Origin: Eubacterium sp.
Lineage (GTDB): Bacteria; Bacillota; Clostridia; Oscillospirales; Acutalibacteraceae
Assembly: GCA_017450645.1 (NCBI GenBank)
Contig: JAFSTE010000003.1
Span: 1 to 64,000 of the forward strand
Direction: 5' to 3'
Length of the DNA: 64,000 nucleotides
Positions 20,457 through 28,872 of this stretch are shown piece by piece. The number at the start of each line of letters is the position of its first letter. The first letter of the stretch is position 1. Position numbers and translations under genes: made by a program. The notes under the pieces were generated by a model. It was not told where the DNA came from. It saw nothing but the letters and a program-made list of their open reading frames with translations, and did no database searches.

Positions 20457-21740
20457 TTCGTATCTTAGCGCATCTATCGGATTCAGCTTTGCCGCCTTGT
20501 TTGCGGGGGCGTAGCCGAAGATTAAGCCTATCATAAGCGAAAAGCCTACTGCTATTAGTATGCTCGCTATATTCGGCGCTGCCGAGTAGCCCAGCACCTT
20601 GCTAAGCCCGAGTCCGAGCCCTATGCCGATACATATTCCTATTATTCCGCCCACAAGACAGATTACCATAGCTTCGGTCACGAACTGCAGCCTTATCGAG
20701 CCGTCGGTTGCTCCGAGCGCCTTTCTCGTACCGATTTCTTTAGTTCTCTCGGTGATGGATACGAGCATTATGTTCATAACGCCGATACCGCCTACGAGCA
20801 GGCTGATTGCCGCAATAGCCTCGATTGCGACCGAGATTGTGGAAATTACATCCGTAAGCGTAGATATTACGCTTTCGAGCGAGGTTGTTTCGACCGTCCA
20901 GGTGTCGTTATTTGTGTAAAACGCTTTAAAAAAGTCGTTTGTCGTTTCAAGGAATGTCAGCGTGTCGGTGTTTACGCTCGTTTTAACGGTTATGGACTGG
21001 TAGCCGTCGCCCGACTTCGATATAACTCTCGCCGTTTCAAGCGGGATGTACATATCGGTGGTTTCGCTCTTTGTGCTGTCCTTGTCGGTGGAGGCGGTTT
21101 CGCTCTCGTACTCGTAAACGCCCGCTATATAAAAAGTGTAGGGGACATCGTTAACGGTAATTTTAAACTCGCTGCCTATGCAGTCGCGCGGGGTAAGGTT
21201 AAGCACATTTTCAACAAAGGTGTCCGCAACTACGGCGATTTTTCGCTCACCGTCGCTGTCCTTAATAAATCTGCCGTAAAGCAGGTTAATCTCCTCAGCG
21301 TCGATATAGCTTCCTTCAACGCCGGTGAGGTTTGCCGAGTTATCGTCGTCGTAGCTTGCCGTACCAGCCGAGCAGGTCTTTTCGACATACTTTACATCGT
21401 CGGGAAACGCCTCCATATACTGACTAATCATATCGTCGGTTATAAGGTCGGAGTCCGACGGACTTTCGTTCATAAACATCCTGAGGCGCACATCTTTGTT
21501 GTCGCTGTTTTCGCTTTCGCTCTCGTCGTCGCTGCTCTTTTGAGTAAGGGTTACATTAATCGACGACGCGCCGAGCGAGGTCATACTGTCGCTTACATAA
21601 CCCGTAAGCGAGGAGCCGACGGTGCTGATTGCAATTACCGAGCCGATACCGATTATGATACCAAGCATAGTAAGAACCGAGCGCAGCTTATTCATCTTAA
21701 GGCTTTCAAGCGCGAGCAGTACATTTTCAAATATCGCCAT
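20454..21740 (-). CDS. MacB-type ABC transporter permease
   Basis: A 428-residue FtsX/MacB permease: an N-terminal membrane span (NKLRSVLTMLGIIIGIGSVIAI), a large extracytoplasmic MacB-like domain (~50-290), and three C-terminal spans with the typical ISLLVGGIGVMNIMLVS and TKEIGTRKALGA segments. The ATG at 21740 is preferred because AAAGGAGTG precedes it; it overlaps the ATPase gene by 14 bases. The extracytoplasmic domain is unusually rich in Ser/Asp (around residues 60-75). It would export a peptide or other substrate by a mechanotransmission mechanism together with the next two genes. Confidence 0.9.
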   Translation of the reverse strand: MAIFENVLLALESLKMNKLRSVLTMLGIIIGIGSVIAISTVGSSLTGYVSDSMTSLGASSINVTLTQKSSDDESESENSDNKDVRLRMFMNESPSDSDLITDDMISQYMEAFPDDVKYVEKTCSAGTASYDDDNSANLTGVEGSYIDAEEINLLYGRFIKDSDGERKIAVVADTFVENVLNLTPRDCIGSEFKITVNDVPYTFYIAGVYEYESETASTDKDSTKSETTDMYIPLETARVISKSGDGYQSITVKTSVNTDTLTFLETTNDFFKAFYTNNDTWTVETTSLESVISTLTDVISTISVAIEAIAAISLLVGGIGVMNIMLVSITERTKEIGTRKALGATDGSIRLQFVTEAMVICLVGGIIGICIGIGLGLGLSKVLGYSAAPNIASILIAVGFSLMIGLIFGYAPANKAAKLNPIDALRYE

Positions 21741-22434
21741 TTGCACCACTCCTTTCGTTCGTAAACACGCCGTCCTTAAGGGTGAGAATTCTGTCGCACC
21801 TTGCGGCAAGCTCGGGGTTGTGCGTAATAAGCACTATGGTTTTATGCTCCTCTTTGTTGAGCTTTTTAAAAATATCCATTACCTTGTTTGAGGTCGCGGA
21901 GTCGAGCGCGCCCGTAGGCTCGTCTGCAAGAATAATCGACGGCTCGTTTGCCATCGCGCGGGCTATTGCAACCCTCTGCTTCTGACCGCCCGACAGCTCG
22001 TTGGGGCGGTGCTTCATTCTGTCCGCCATACCGACCTGAGTCAGCAGCTCCTTCGCCCTTTGGCTGCGCTCTTTTTTTGTATATCCTGCGTACAGCATAG
22101 GCAGCTCAACATTCTTAAGCGCGCTTTGCCTGCCAATCAGGTTAAAAGTCTGAAATACAAAGCCGACCTTTTCGTTTCGTATTCTTGACAGCTCTCTGTC
22201 GCCCGAGGAGTTGATGTTTGTGCCGTCGAGGAGGTATTCGCCCTCGGTGCTTTTATCGAGCGCGCCTATAATGTTCATAAGCGTGGATTTACCGCTGCCC
22301 GACTCGCCGATAATGGCGAGGAATTCGCCCTCTTTAACAGTAAGGTCAATTCCGTGAAGCACCTCAAATTCGTTTGGTTTACCGATGAAAAAGCTTTTGC
22401 GTATGCCCTTCATCTCAATTACATTTTTAGCCAT
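21727..22434 (-). CDS. MacB/LolD-type ABC transporter ATPase
   Basis: A ~235-residue ABC ATPase with Walker A GESGSGKST, signature LSGGQKQR, Walker B ILADEPTGALDS and switch histidine in LITHNPELA, of the LolD/MacB/FtsE group. It partners the permease downstream (14-base overlap) and the HlyD adaptor upstream (8-base overlap). ATG at 22434 is chosen; an in-frame GTG at 22443 is three codons earlier and either could be used. Confidence 0.92.
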   Translation of the reverse strand: MAKNVIEMKGIRKSFFIGKPNEFEVLHGIDLTVKEGEFLAIIGESGSGKSTLMNIIGALDKSTEGEYLLDGTNINSSGDRELSRIRNEKVGFVFQTFNLIGRQSALKNVELPMLYAGYTKKERSQRAKELLTQVGMADRMKHRPNELSGGQKQRVAIARAMANEPSIILADEPTGALDSATSNKVMDIFKKLNKEEHKTIVLITHNPELAARCDRILTLKDGVFTNERSGANGDI

Positions 22435-24352
22435 CTTTCTCACCCGAATTTCCGTTTGAAGGCGGTCCGTTTTGCATATCCGGAGGGCTGAAACCGCCCG
22501 ATGAGGAGGACGAGCCGCCCGAGTTTGGCATACCGCCCTGCGGCATATCTCCGCCGCCTTTACCGCCGAACAGTCCTGCGAAAAGTCCGCCCGAGCTTTC
22601 GGAGTCGCTGCTTGAAGAGCTTACGGTTTCGATACCCTCGCTGAGGTCAGCGCTTGAGCGCACAACATCGCCTTCATTAAGCTCTGCCGATGAGATTTCA
22701 ATATAATAATCGTTTTTGTCGCCGGTTTTAACGGTGACTTTTTCAAACTCCATATCAGTGCCGCTGCCGCCGGTTTTGCGGTAAACGAAGCTTGTGCCGT
22801 TGTCGTCGCCTACAGCGTCAATCGGTACCTGATAAACATCCTCGTTAGAGCTTACGATAATATCAACCGAAGCGTTCATACCGATATAAATATCGTCCGA
22901 CTGCTCGTCGATAGTAACCGTTGCGCTGAACGAGCCCTCGTTTGATACGGGGCTAATCTGGGTAAGCGTGCCCGACAGCGCGGTATCGCTCGCGTCGCTC
23001 GTAACGCGGCAGGTCATACCGATTTCTACATTATTTATGTCGGCTTCCTCGATAGTAATGCTGACCGTAAGGTTATCCAAATCCTGAATAGTTGCAACTG
23101 CGTTGTCCATACTAACCGACGAGCCGACGGTCGCGTTAAGCGCGGTTACGGTGCCGTCCTGCTCCGCCTTTAAGCTGCACTCCTCGAGCTGCGATTTAAG
23201 GTCGTCGAGGTTGTCGCTCGTAGAAGCGTTTTCAAGCTCTTCCTTCGCTTTTTCAAGCTGCTCTTTAGCCTGACTCATTTCGTTTTTGTACTGCGAGCGG
23301 GTCTGCTTTGCCTCGTTGTAGGCAGTTTTAGCCGAGGTGTAGCTGCTTTCGATTGACGAGTAATTGCATATTTCCTTTGCGCTTCTGAGAGACTCTGCTT
23401 TTTTAGCGAGCCTGTAAAGCGTGTTAGTACCGCTCGGGCGGGAGAGGGTAGTGCCCGTAAGGTTTTTAACGCTTGTTATAACGCCGTTGCAGATGTCGTC
23501 AGCCGTAGCAGAAACGGTAACGCTCGACGAAGTGTTAGTATTCGTATTTGTATCGGCGTTCTTTGTGTTGTCGCCCATACCCGAAGCCGAAGCAGAGGAT
23601 GAGGAGTCGCTTATGTCGTAGCTGCCCTTAGTGCATTTGCCGTAGTAGTTCTGTACCGCCTTCATATACGCTCTTGCAGCGGTAAGGAGCTTGGCTTTGT
23701 TTGACGAAGTAGAGCTGCTCTTGTATTTGCTGAGCGCTGAATTGTAGTCGGTAAGCGCGGTTACATACTTAGCGCCTGCCGAGTTGTAGTTGCTAAGCGC
23801 GGTGTCGTATGCGCTTTGAGTTTTTGAAAGACTGCTTTGCGCCTTGTCGTAAAGGCTCTTTGCCTTGTTGTAGGCGCTTTTAGCCTCGTTATATGTCGAG
23901 GTATAGGCGTCGTAGTTATCCTTTGCGGTGTTGTAGGAATTCTTTGCGCTGTTGTATGACGACTGCGCGCTGCTCTTTGTTTTCGCAAGATTTGATTCTT
24001 CCTTTTCAATCTGCGATTCGAGCTCTTCAGTGTCCAGCGTGCAGATTACATCGCCCTTAAGCACCTCGTCGCCGACTGCAACCTCAATGCTCTTTACGGT
24101 GTAGTTAAGATTTGTCGTTACATTAGAGGACTTTGCGCTTTTAACCGTACCGGTAGTGCTTACGGTGTCCTCGAGCGTGCCTTTTGCAAGCGTGGTGGTG
24201 CGTATAAACGAGTACCCCGCTTCGTTAGCCTTTTTGCCTTTAATCAAAAAGCCCGTTGCTACTATCGCAATTATAAGAACTATCGCGATTACCGCAGTCA
24301 GTAGCTTGTGCTTTTTTATAAATGCTTTGAGTTTTCCTTTTCGCTGTTTCAT
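22427..24352 (-). CDS. MacA/HlyD-type adaptor protein
   Basis: A 641-residue adaptor. A membrane anchor at residues ~15-35, a biotinyl-lipoyl-like half-motif near residues 85-110 (DEVLKGDVICTLDTEELE), a long coiled-coil hairpin (~110-240 and ~320-390, Tyr/Ala/Ser-rich heptads such as YNSAKNSYNTAKDNYDAY), the second lipoyl half (~395-425) and beta-barrel/membrane-proximal domains (~425-570). The last ~70 residues are Gly/Ser/Pro-rich and unstructured. In a Gram-positive this presumably couples the MacB-type pump to the wall or to a secreted substrate. The ATG follows GGAGGTAAT. Confidence 0.85.
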   Translation of the reverse strand: MKQRKGKLKAFIKKHKLLTAVIAIVLIIAIVATGFLIKGKKANEAGYSFIRTTTLAKGTLEDTVSTTGTVKSAKSSNVTTNLNYTVKSIEVAVGDEVLKGDVICTLDTEELESQIEKEESNLAKTKSSAQSSYNSAKNSYNTAKDNYDAYTSTYNEAKSAYNKAKSLYDKAQSSLSKTQSAYDTALSNYNSAGAKYVTALTDYNSALSKYKSSSTSSNKAKLLTAARAYMKAVQNYYGKCTKGSYDISDSSSSASASGMGDNTKNADTNTNTNTSSSVTVSATADDICNGVITSVKNLTGTTLSRPSGTNTLYRLAKKAESLRSAKEICNYSSIESSYTSAKTAYNEAKQTRSQYKNEMSQAKEQLEKAKEELENASTSDNLDDLKSQLEECSLKAEQDGTVTALNATVGSSVSMDNAVATIQDLDNLTVSITIEEADINNVEIGMTCRVTSDASDTALSGTLTQISPVSNEGSFSATVTIDEQSDDIYIGMNASVDIIVSSNEDVYQVPIDAVGDDNGTSFVYRKTGGSGTDMEFEKVTVKTGDKNDYYIEISSAELNEGDVVRSSADLSEGIETVSSSSSDSESSGGLFAGLFGGKGGGDMPQGGMPNSGGSSSSSGGFSPPDMQNGPPSNGNSGEKDG

Positions 24353-24389
24353 GGTATTACCTCCGTTCGTTGAGGGTATATTAATCAGC

Positions 24390-24434
24390 GAAAATTAAAC
24401 AAAAATTAAACGACTGCGTTTTTTGCAGTCGTTT
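24390..24434 (-). terminator. Terminator of the GH31 gene
   Basis: AAACGACTGC / GCAGTCGTTT stem (24408-24434), with AATTTTTGTTTAATTTT downstream on the minus strand. Confidence 0.8.
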
Positions 24435-24439
24435 AATTC

Positions 24440-26383
24440 TTAGAAACATTCAATTACCGTTGAGCCTTTTTTTACAAAGGCTATGAACTCGTCGATACCC
24501 GCGTTTATTTCGTGGTAACCCTGAGTGTATTCGCTTTTGTCCTTTGTAAGTATCCATTCGCCCTGCGGCAGGTATACCGTCTTTTTGGTTTGCCCTCTGT
24601 TTACTATCGGTGCAAAAATTATGTCCGACCCGAACATATACTGCTCGCCGAGGTCAAAACAGTTTTCGTCCCCGAAGTAGTCAAAAAACATCGGCCGCAT
24701 AATCGGGTAGCCCTTTTCTGACGCCGTTTTCATATGCTTTAAAATATACGGTCTTAACCTCTCGCGAAGGAAGATTAAATCCTTTAGTATTTCGTAATTT
24801 CGCTCTCCGAACGACCAGATTTCGTTAGGGTCGCCCGTCGGCTCTTTTACATCGCGCTTCTTTTCGTCGTGGCGGTTGCGGTTGCCGTGCAGGCGCATAA
24901 CGGGGGAGAATACGCCGTACTGAAACCATCGTACTATAAGCTCCCTGAACTCCTCGCTCTGCGTGTCGCCGCCCCAGAAGCCGCCGATGTCGGTGTTCCA
25001 CCACGGTATGCCGCACATCGACATATTAAGCCCCGCCTTAACCTGCTGCCTAAGGCTCTCGAAGGTGGACGGTATGTCGCCGCTCCATACGAGCGCGCCG
25101 AACTTCTGGCTGCCGAGGTACGCGCACCTTGTAAGCGTAGGCGGAACCTCGCCGCCGAGCGCCTTAAAGCCGTCGTACGCCATTTTTGAATAGTAGTACG
25201 GGTAAATCAGCCCGTACTCGTCGCCGCGCCCGATATGGAATTTCAGTTTGTCGAAATATTCGGGGTGTATTTCGGGCTCCGCCTCGTCAAACCACAGCGC
25301 GTCAACTCCATTATCCAAATAGTTTTCTTTTAGTTTACCGAACACGAACTCGCGCGTTTTGGGGTTGGTGACATCAATCTCCGCCTGAGGTCCGTAAAAA
25401 TTGAACACCCTGTTTGTGCCGTCGGTTTTTGAAATCAGCATATCGTTTTTAAGCATATAGTCGTAGTTTTCGCTGTTTTCGTTAATCGTCGGCCACATTG
25501 ATACAATTAGCTTTGTACCCATTTCGTGCAGCTCGCGCGCCATAGCGGGTACATCTTGCCAGTACCGCTCGTCAAATTTGTAGTCGCCCTGCTCGCTCCA
25601 GTGAAAATAGTCGCAGATAATCGCGGACAGCGGAAGACCCTCTGCCTTGTAGCGCCTTGCAACCTCGAGTAAATCCTCCTGAGTTTCGTATCTAAGGCGG
25701 CTTTGCCAGAAACCCGTCGCCCACTGCGGCATAACGGGCGCGTGACCGTATAGGTCGGCGAGCGTTTCGCTCACTTCCTTAGGGCTGCCGAGTACCATAA
25801 TATAATCGAGCTTTTTAGTGGCGTCCGCGCTCCAGCGTGTGCGGTTGTTCGACAGCTCCACGCTGCCCACCGCGGGGTTGTTCCAGATAAAGCCGTAGCC
25901 GAGCGAGGAGTACACAAACGGGATGGTGCATTTTGCGTTAACATGGCGCAAATCGAACGAACAGCCCTTAAGGTTAAACCTGTCGCTCGCTTCGTGACCG
26001 AGCCCGTAAAAGCGCTCACCCTCGTTAGCGCAAAAGGTAACGCGCGCCTGAAAGCTGCCGTCCTTTTCCTCGAAAAATCTGAACCCGCTGTTAAACGCAA
26101 GCTCGTTTTGCTCGGTTAAAAACGCGGTGTCGTTTTTGTAAAAAGTAACTCTGCCGTTTTCTTCAAGCTTTGCGCTAAGGCCGCCCGTCTTAATTGTTAC
26201 GCTGCGCTCACTCTCGGTGATTTCGCACTCCGCCTCCTGCGGCATTAGCGTAAAATTCTCCTCGAAAACCTCGCCGCCGAAAAATGACTCAAACCTTATC
26301 GCAGATTTACAGCAGGGTGAAATCCTTACAATTTCGCCCTCTCTTTTAAACAGTATTTTATTGTCGTAAACTTTAATATCCAT
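24440..26383 (-). CDS. GH31 alpha-glycosidase (alpha-xylosidase/alpha-glucosidase type)
   Basis: A 647-residue family 31 enzyme: an N-terminal beta-sandwich (residues ~1-205), a TIM barrel from ~215 and a short C-terminal beta-domain. The nucleophile is D366 in ALWFDEAEPE, which resembles the alpha-xylosidase subgroup more than WIDMNE-type glucosidases; MCGIPWWNTDIGGFWGGD holds the acid/base Asp. No signal peptide. The ATG overlaps the stop of the upstream GH26 gene (TAATG), so a secreted mannanase and a cytoplasmic alpha-glycosidase are translated from one message. Confidence 0.88.
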   Translation of the reverse strand: MDIKVYDNKILFKREGEIVRISPCCKSAIRFESFFGGEVFEENFTLMPQEAECEITESERSVTIKTGGLSAKLEENGRVTFYKNDTAFLTEQNELAFNSGFRFFEEKDGSFQARVTFCANEGERFYGLGHEASDRFNLKGCSFDLRHVNAKCTIPFVYSSLGYGFIWNNPAVGSVELSNNRTRWSADATKKLDYIMVLGSPKEVSETLADLYGHAPVMPQWATGFWQSRLRYETQEDLLEVARRYKAEGLPLSAIICDYFHWSEQGDYKFDERYWQDVPAMARELHEMGTKLIVSMWPTINENSENYDYMLKNDMLISKTDGTNRVFNFYGPQAEIDVTNPKTREFVFGKLKENYLDNGVDALWFDEAEPEIHPEYFDKLKFHIGRGDEYGLIYPYYYSKMAYDGFKALGGEVPPTLTRCAYLGSQKFGALVWSGDIPSTFESLRQQVKAGLNMSMCGIPWWNTDIGGFWGGDTQSEEFRELIVRWFQYGVFSPVMRLHGNRNRHDEKKRDVKEPTGDPNEIWSFGERNYEILKDLIFLRERLRPYILKHMKTASEKGYPIMRPMFFDYFGDENCFDLGEQYMFGSDIIFAPIVNRGQTKKTVYLPQGEWILTKDKSEYTQGYHEINAGIDEFIAFVKKGSTVIECF

Positions 26384-28764
26384 TAGTCGTAAAAATTCTC
26401 TACCTCGTCGAGCGTAATTACATAGTCGCTGTTATACAGCGCGTTAAGCTCGGCGGGTGGGTTTTCGTCCGTATCCGTAATATAACTTGTGTGCCAGGTG
26501 AGGAAGTAGCCCCACGGTACTTCTTTAAACTGCTCAACAGTCGGGATTTTACCCGTTTCGTGCATTACAACCGGCTTTGAGCCGCCGCATATATCATATA
26601 CGGGGTTAAAGAGCCTGCGCTCAGCACCGTTTTGCGCCACCTCATAGGTGTCCGCGCCGATAATATCAACATAGTTGTTGCCGGGGTACCACTCGGAGAG
26701 CACCTGACCGTAGTCGCTGCCGTTGTGCGAGTAGCCGAGTACCCATATAAGATTATTAAGCCCTAAGTCGTAGGTGTAATGCTCGTACATCATTATCCAA
26801 AGGCGCTTAAAGTATTCGTTACCGCCCTTGCCCCACCAAAACCAGCCGCCGTCAAATTCGTGGAACGGACGCCACATAACGGGTATGCCTTCGTTCTGGA
26901 GCTGTCTCAGCGCGTTTGCCGCCTTGTCCATAGCGTTTAAGAACGCGGTGTTCTGCGGCGTGCCTTTAGTGAGTACAGCCTCCAATTCCGCGCTTGTAAG
27001 CTCGTCCGCCTTGCAGGCGTCGTAGCTCTGGTCAAAATTCTTTGAGCAGTGCCAGCAGATAGAAACGATACCGCCTCTGTTTGCCCACGACTTTGCCCTC
27101 GATACGCAGCCGCTAAAGTCGTCGCCCATAAAGTCGAGTCCGCGGATAGCAGGGTATTTGCCCGTCTTTTGATGTATGTAATTCATCTCGTAATCAACGC
27201 TTCCCATCCAGGTTGACTCCTGCTGACCCGATATAATCTTTTCGCCGTAGGTCGAAACGAGATACGCGTATAGCTTTTTGGCGCTCTCGGTCGCGTTCTC
27301 GTTAGTGAGCGTCATATCGTATTTTGATTTGCCGCCGCGCGAAAGCTCTGTAAGCACCGCAAAATCGCGCCCGTTAACCTTGCCGTCAAGGTTAAGGTCA
27401 AAGCGCGTGTCGCACTCGGAGTCGGTAGTGGTAAGCGCGTTGTCGAAGTCGATTTTAAGGTCGGTTATACTTACCGCGTAGTCGTCCTCGCCGCAGTGTG
27501 TGCACTTGTAGTAAAGCGTGTTGCCGAGTCGGTACTGATAAATGTAGTTGTGCTCGCCCTCGGGTTCAAGAGAGTATTCGTTCTTTACCTTGTCGCAGTA
27601 TGCGCATTTTCCGCCCGCGCCGTTAAATTCGTGCGGCTTTAGACAAAAGTATTTCCAGTCAGGCTGTGCGCTTTGCTTAGAGCTTACATAATCGTAAACG
27701 CCGTTGTTTCTGAAGCCGAGGAACTTAATATTGGATTTCGTAAACGCGCTGTCCGCTATGGTAACGCTCTGTGAGCGTATTTCGTAGTGGTCGTAGCCCG
27801 CGCCGTCGAACGCCGACGCGCCGATAGAGGTAACGCTGCTCGGTATATCAAGCTCGCCTTCAAGATAAGCGCAGTCCTCGAACGCGCCGTCACAAATCGT
27901 GCTCGGCGTGCCGATATCGAGGTCGCGTATAAAGTAGCTCCACTTGTCCCACGGAGCGCTAGTCATAGCGCCGTTGCCCGAAAGGGTGAGCTTCATCGTA
28001 TCAATATCGTAAGAGTAGCCGAGCGTGTTTGAAACGCTGCCCTCAATATTTATAAAGCTCTTTGAATTTGAATTGCAATAGCTCTGAATAGCGCTCGTGC
28101 CGACCATGCTCGCACCCGACTGGAAGTTAGAGCCTATGCCGGTCAGCGAGTTGCCCGTCCATACGACAGACGCAAGATTTGAACAACCGCTAAAGGCGTT
28201 ATTGTTAATCTTTGTGTGACCGCTGCCGACCCATACGCACTTAAGGCTGCTACAGTTATTAAAGGTGTATTCGGGCACCGCGTGAGCAAAGGACGACGAG
28301 GTGTTATCCCTCGGCAGCACCGCCCATTTAAGAGCGCTGCAGCCCGAAAAGATGTAGTTATAGTACTCACAGCAGTTTTCGGGTATAGTGATGTTCTTAA
28401 GCGACGAACAGTTCTGGAAAACTCTGTCGCCCATTTTTATAAGCGTGCTCGGGAGCTTAACCTCCACGAGATTTCTGCATCCCGAAAACCAGTATGCGCC
28501 GATAGCCTGCACATCCTCGTCAACAACAACCTTTATAATCTTATCCTTGCTTCTGTACCACGGTACGGTGAGATTAGTATAATCCTTGCCGTAGCCGTTG
28601 CCGCTAACGGTAAAAGTACCGTCACTTGATAGCGACCATCTGAAATTGTCGTCAAGGTCGCCGCCGTCTGCAGCAAAAATATCGGTTGCAAAATATATAA
28701 ATGTAGCACTGAGGATAGAAAGCACCATTATTAAGGCTATAATCTTTTTTGCTTTCTTTTTCAC
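26383..28764 (-). CDS. Secreted LRR-dockerin-GH26 beta-mannanase
   Basis: A 793-residue multidomain protein. A signal peptide covers ~1-31 (KKIIALIMVLSILSATFIYF then FAADGG). Residues ~35-350 are BspA-type leucine-rich repeats (phrases such as AFSGCSNLASVVW and IGASAFDGAG). Two Cys pairs (CAYC ~387-390, CTHC ~421-424) may bind metal. A dockerin-like calcium motif, DLNLDGKVNGRD, lies at 456-467; only one copy is seen. GH26 fills ~485-790, with acid/base E636 (WRPFHEFDGG) and nucleophile E736 (VVMHETG). Start is GTG at 28764 behind GGGGTGT. LRR, half-dockerin and mannanase together imply a surface-bound enzyme. Confidence 0.88.
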   Translation of the reverse strand: MKKKAKKIIALIMVLSILSATFIYFATDIFAADGGDLDDNFRWSLSSDGTFTVSGNGYGKDYTNLTVPWYRSKDKIIKVVVDEDVQAIGAYWFSGCRNLVEVKLPSTLIKMGDRVFQNCSSLKNITIPENCCEYYNYIFSGCSALKWAVLPRDNTSSSFAHAVPEYTFNNCSSLKCVWVGSGHTKINNNAFSGCSNLASVVWTGNSLTGIGSNFQSGASMVGTSAIQSYCNSNSKSFINIEGSVSNTLGYSYDIDTMKLTLSGNGAMTSAPWDKWSYFIRDLDIGTPSTICDGAFEDCAYLEGELDIPSSVTSIGASAFDGAGYDHYEIRSQSVTIADSAFTKSNIKFLGFRNNGVYDYVSSKQSAQPDWKYFCLKPHEFNGAGGKCAYCDKVKNEYSLEPEGEHNYIYQYRLGNTLYYKCTHCGEDDYAVSITDLKIDFDNALTTTDSECDTRFDLNLDGKVNGRDFAVLTELSRGGKSKYDMTLTNENATESAKKLYAYLVSTYGEKIISGQQESTWMGSVDYEMNYIHQKTGKYPAIRGLDFMGDDFSGCVSRAKSWANRGGIVSICWHCSKNFDQSYDACKADELTSAELEAVLTKGTPQNTAFLNAMDKAANALRQLQNEGIPVMWRPFHEFDGGWFWWGKGGNEYFKRLWIMMYEHYTYDLGLNNLIWVLGYSHNGSDYGQVLSEWYPGNNYVDIIGADTYEVAQNGAERRLFNPVYDICGGSKPVVMHETGKIPTVEQFKEVPWGYFLTWHTSYITDTDENPPAELNALYNSDYVITLDEVENFYD

Positions 28765-28812
28765 GATTTACACCCCAAATTAATACTTTTTAGTATATTA
28801 TAACATTTATCC

Positions 28813-28841
28813 TTGCATATTTCAATTATTAAAGGTATTAT
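28813..28841 (+). promoter_or_regulatory. Promoter of the GH36-GH29 operon
   Basis: TTGCAT (28813-28818) and TATTAT (28836-28841) with a 17-base spacer, ~30 bases before the GH36 ATG. Confidence 0.55.
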
Positions 28842-28872
28842 ATAAAAAAGATAGAATTTCGAGGAATAAATT

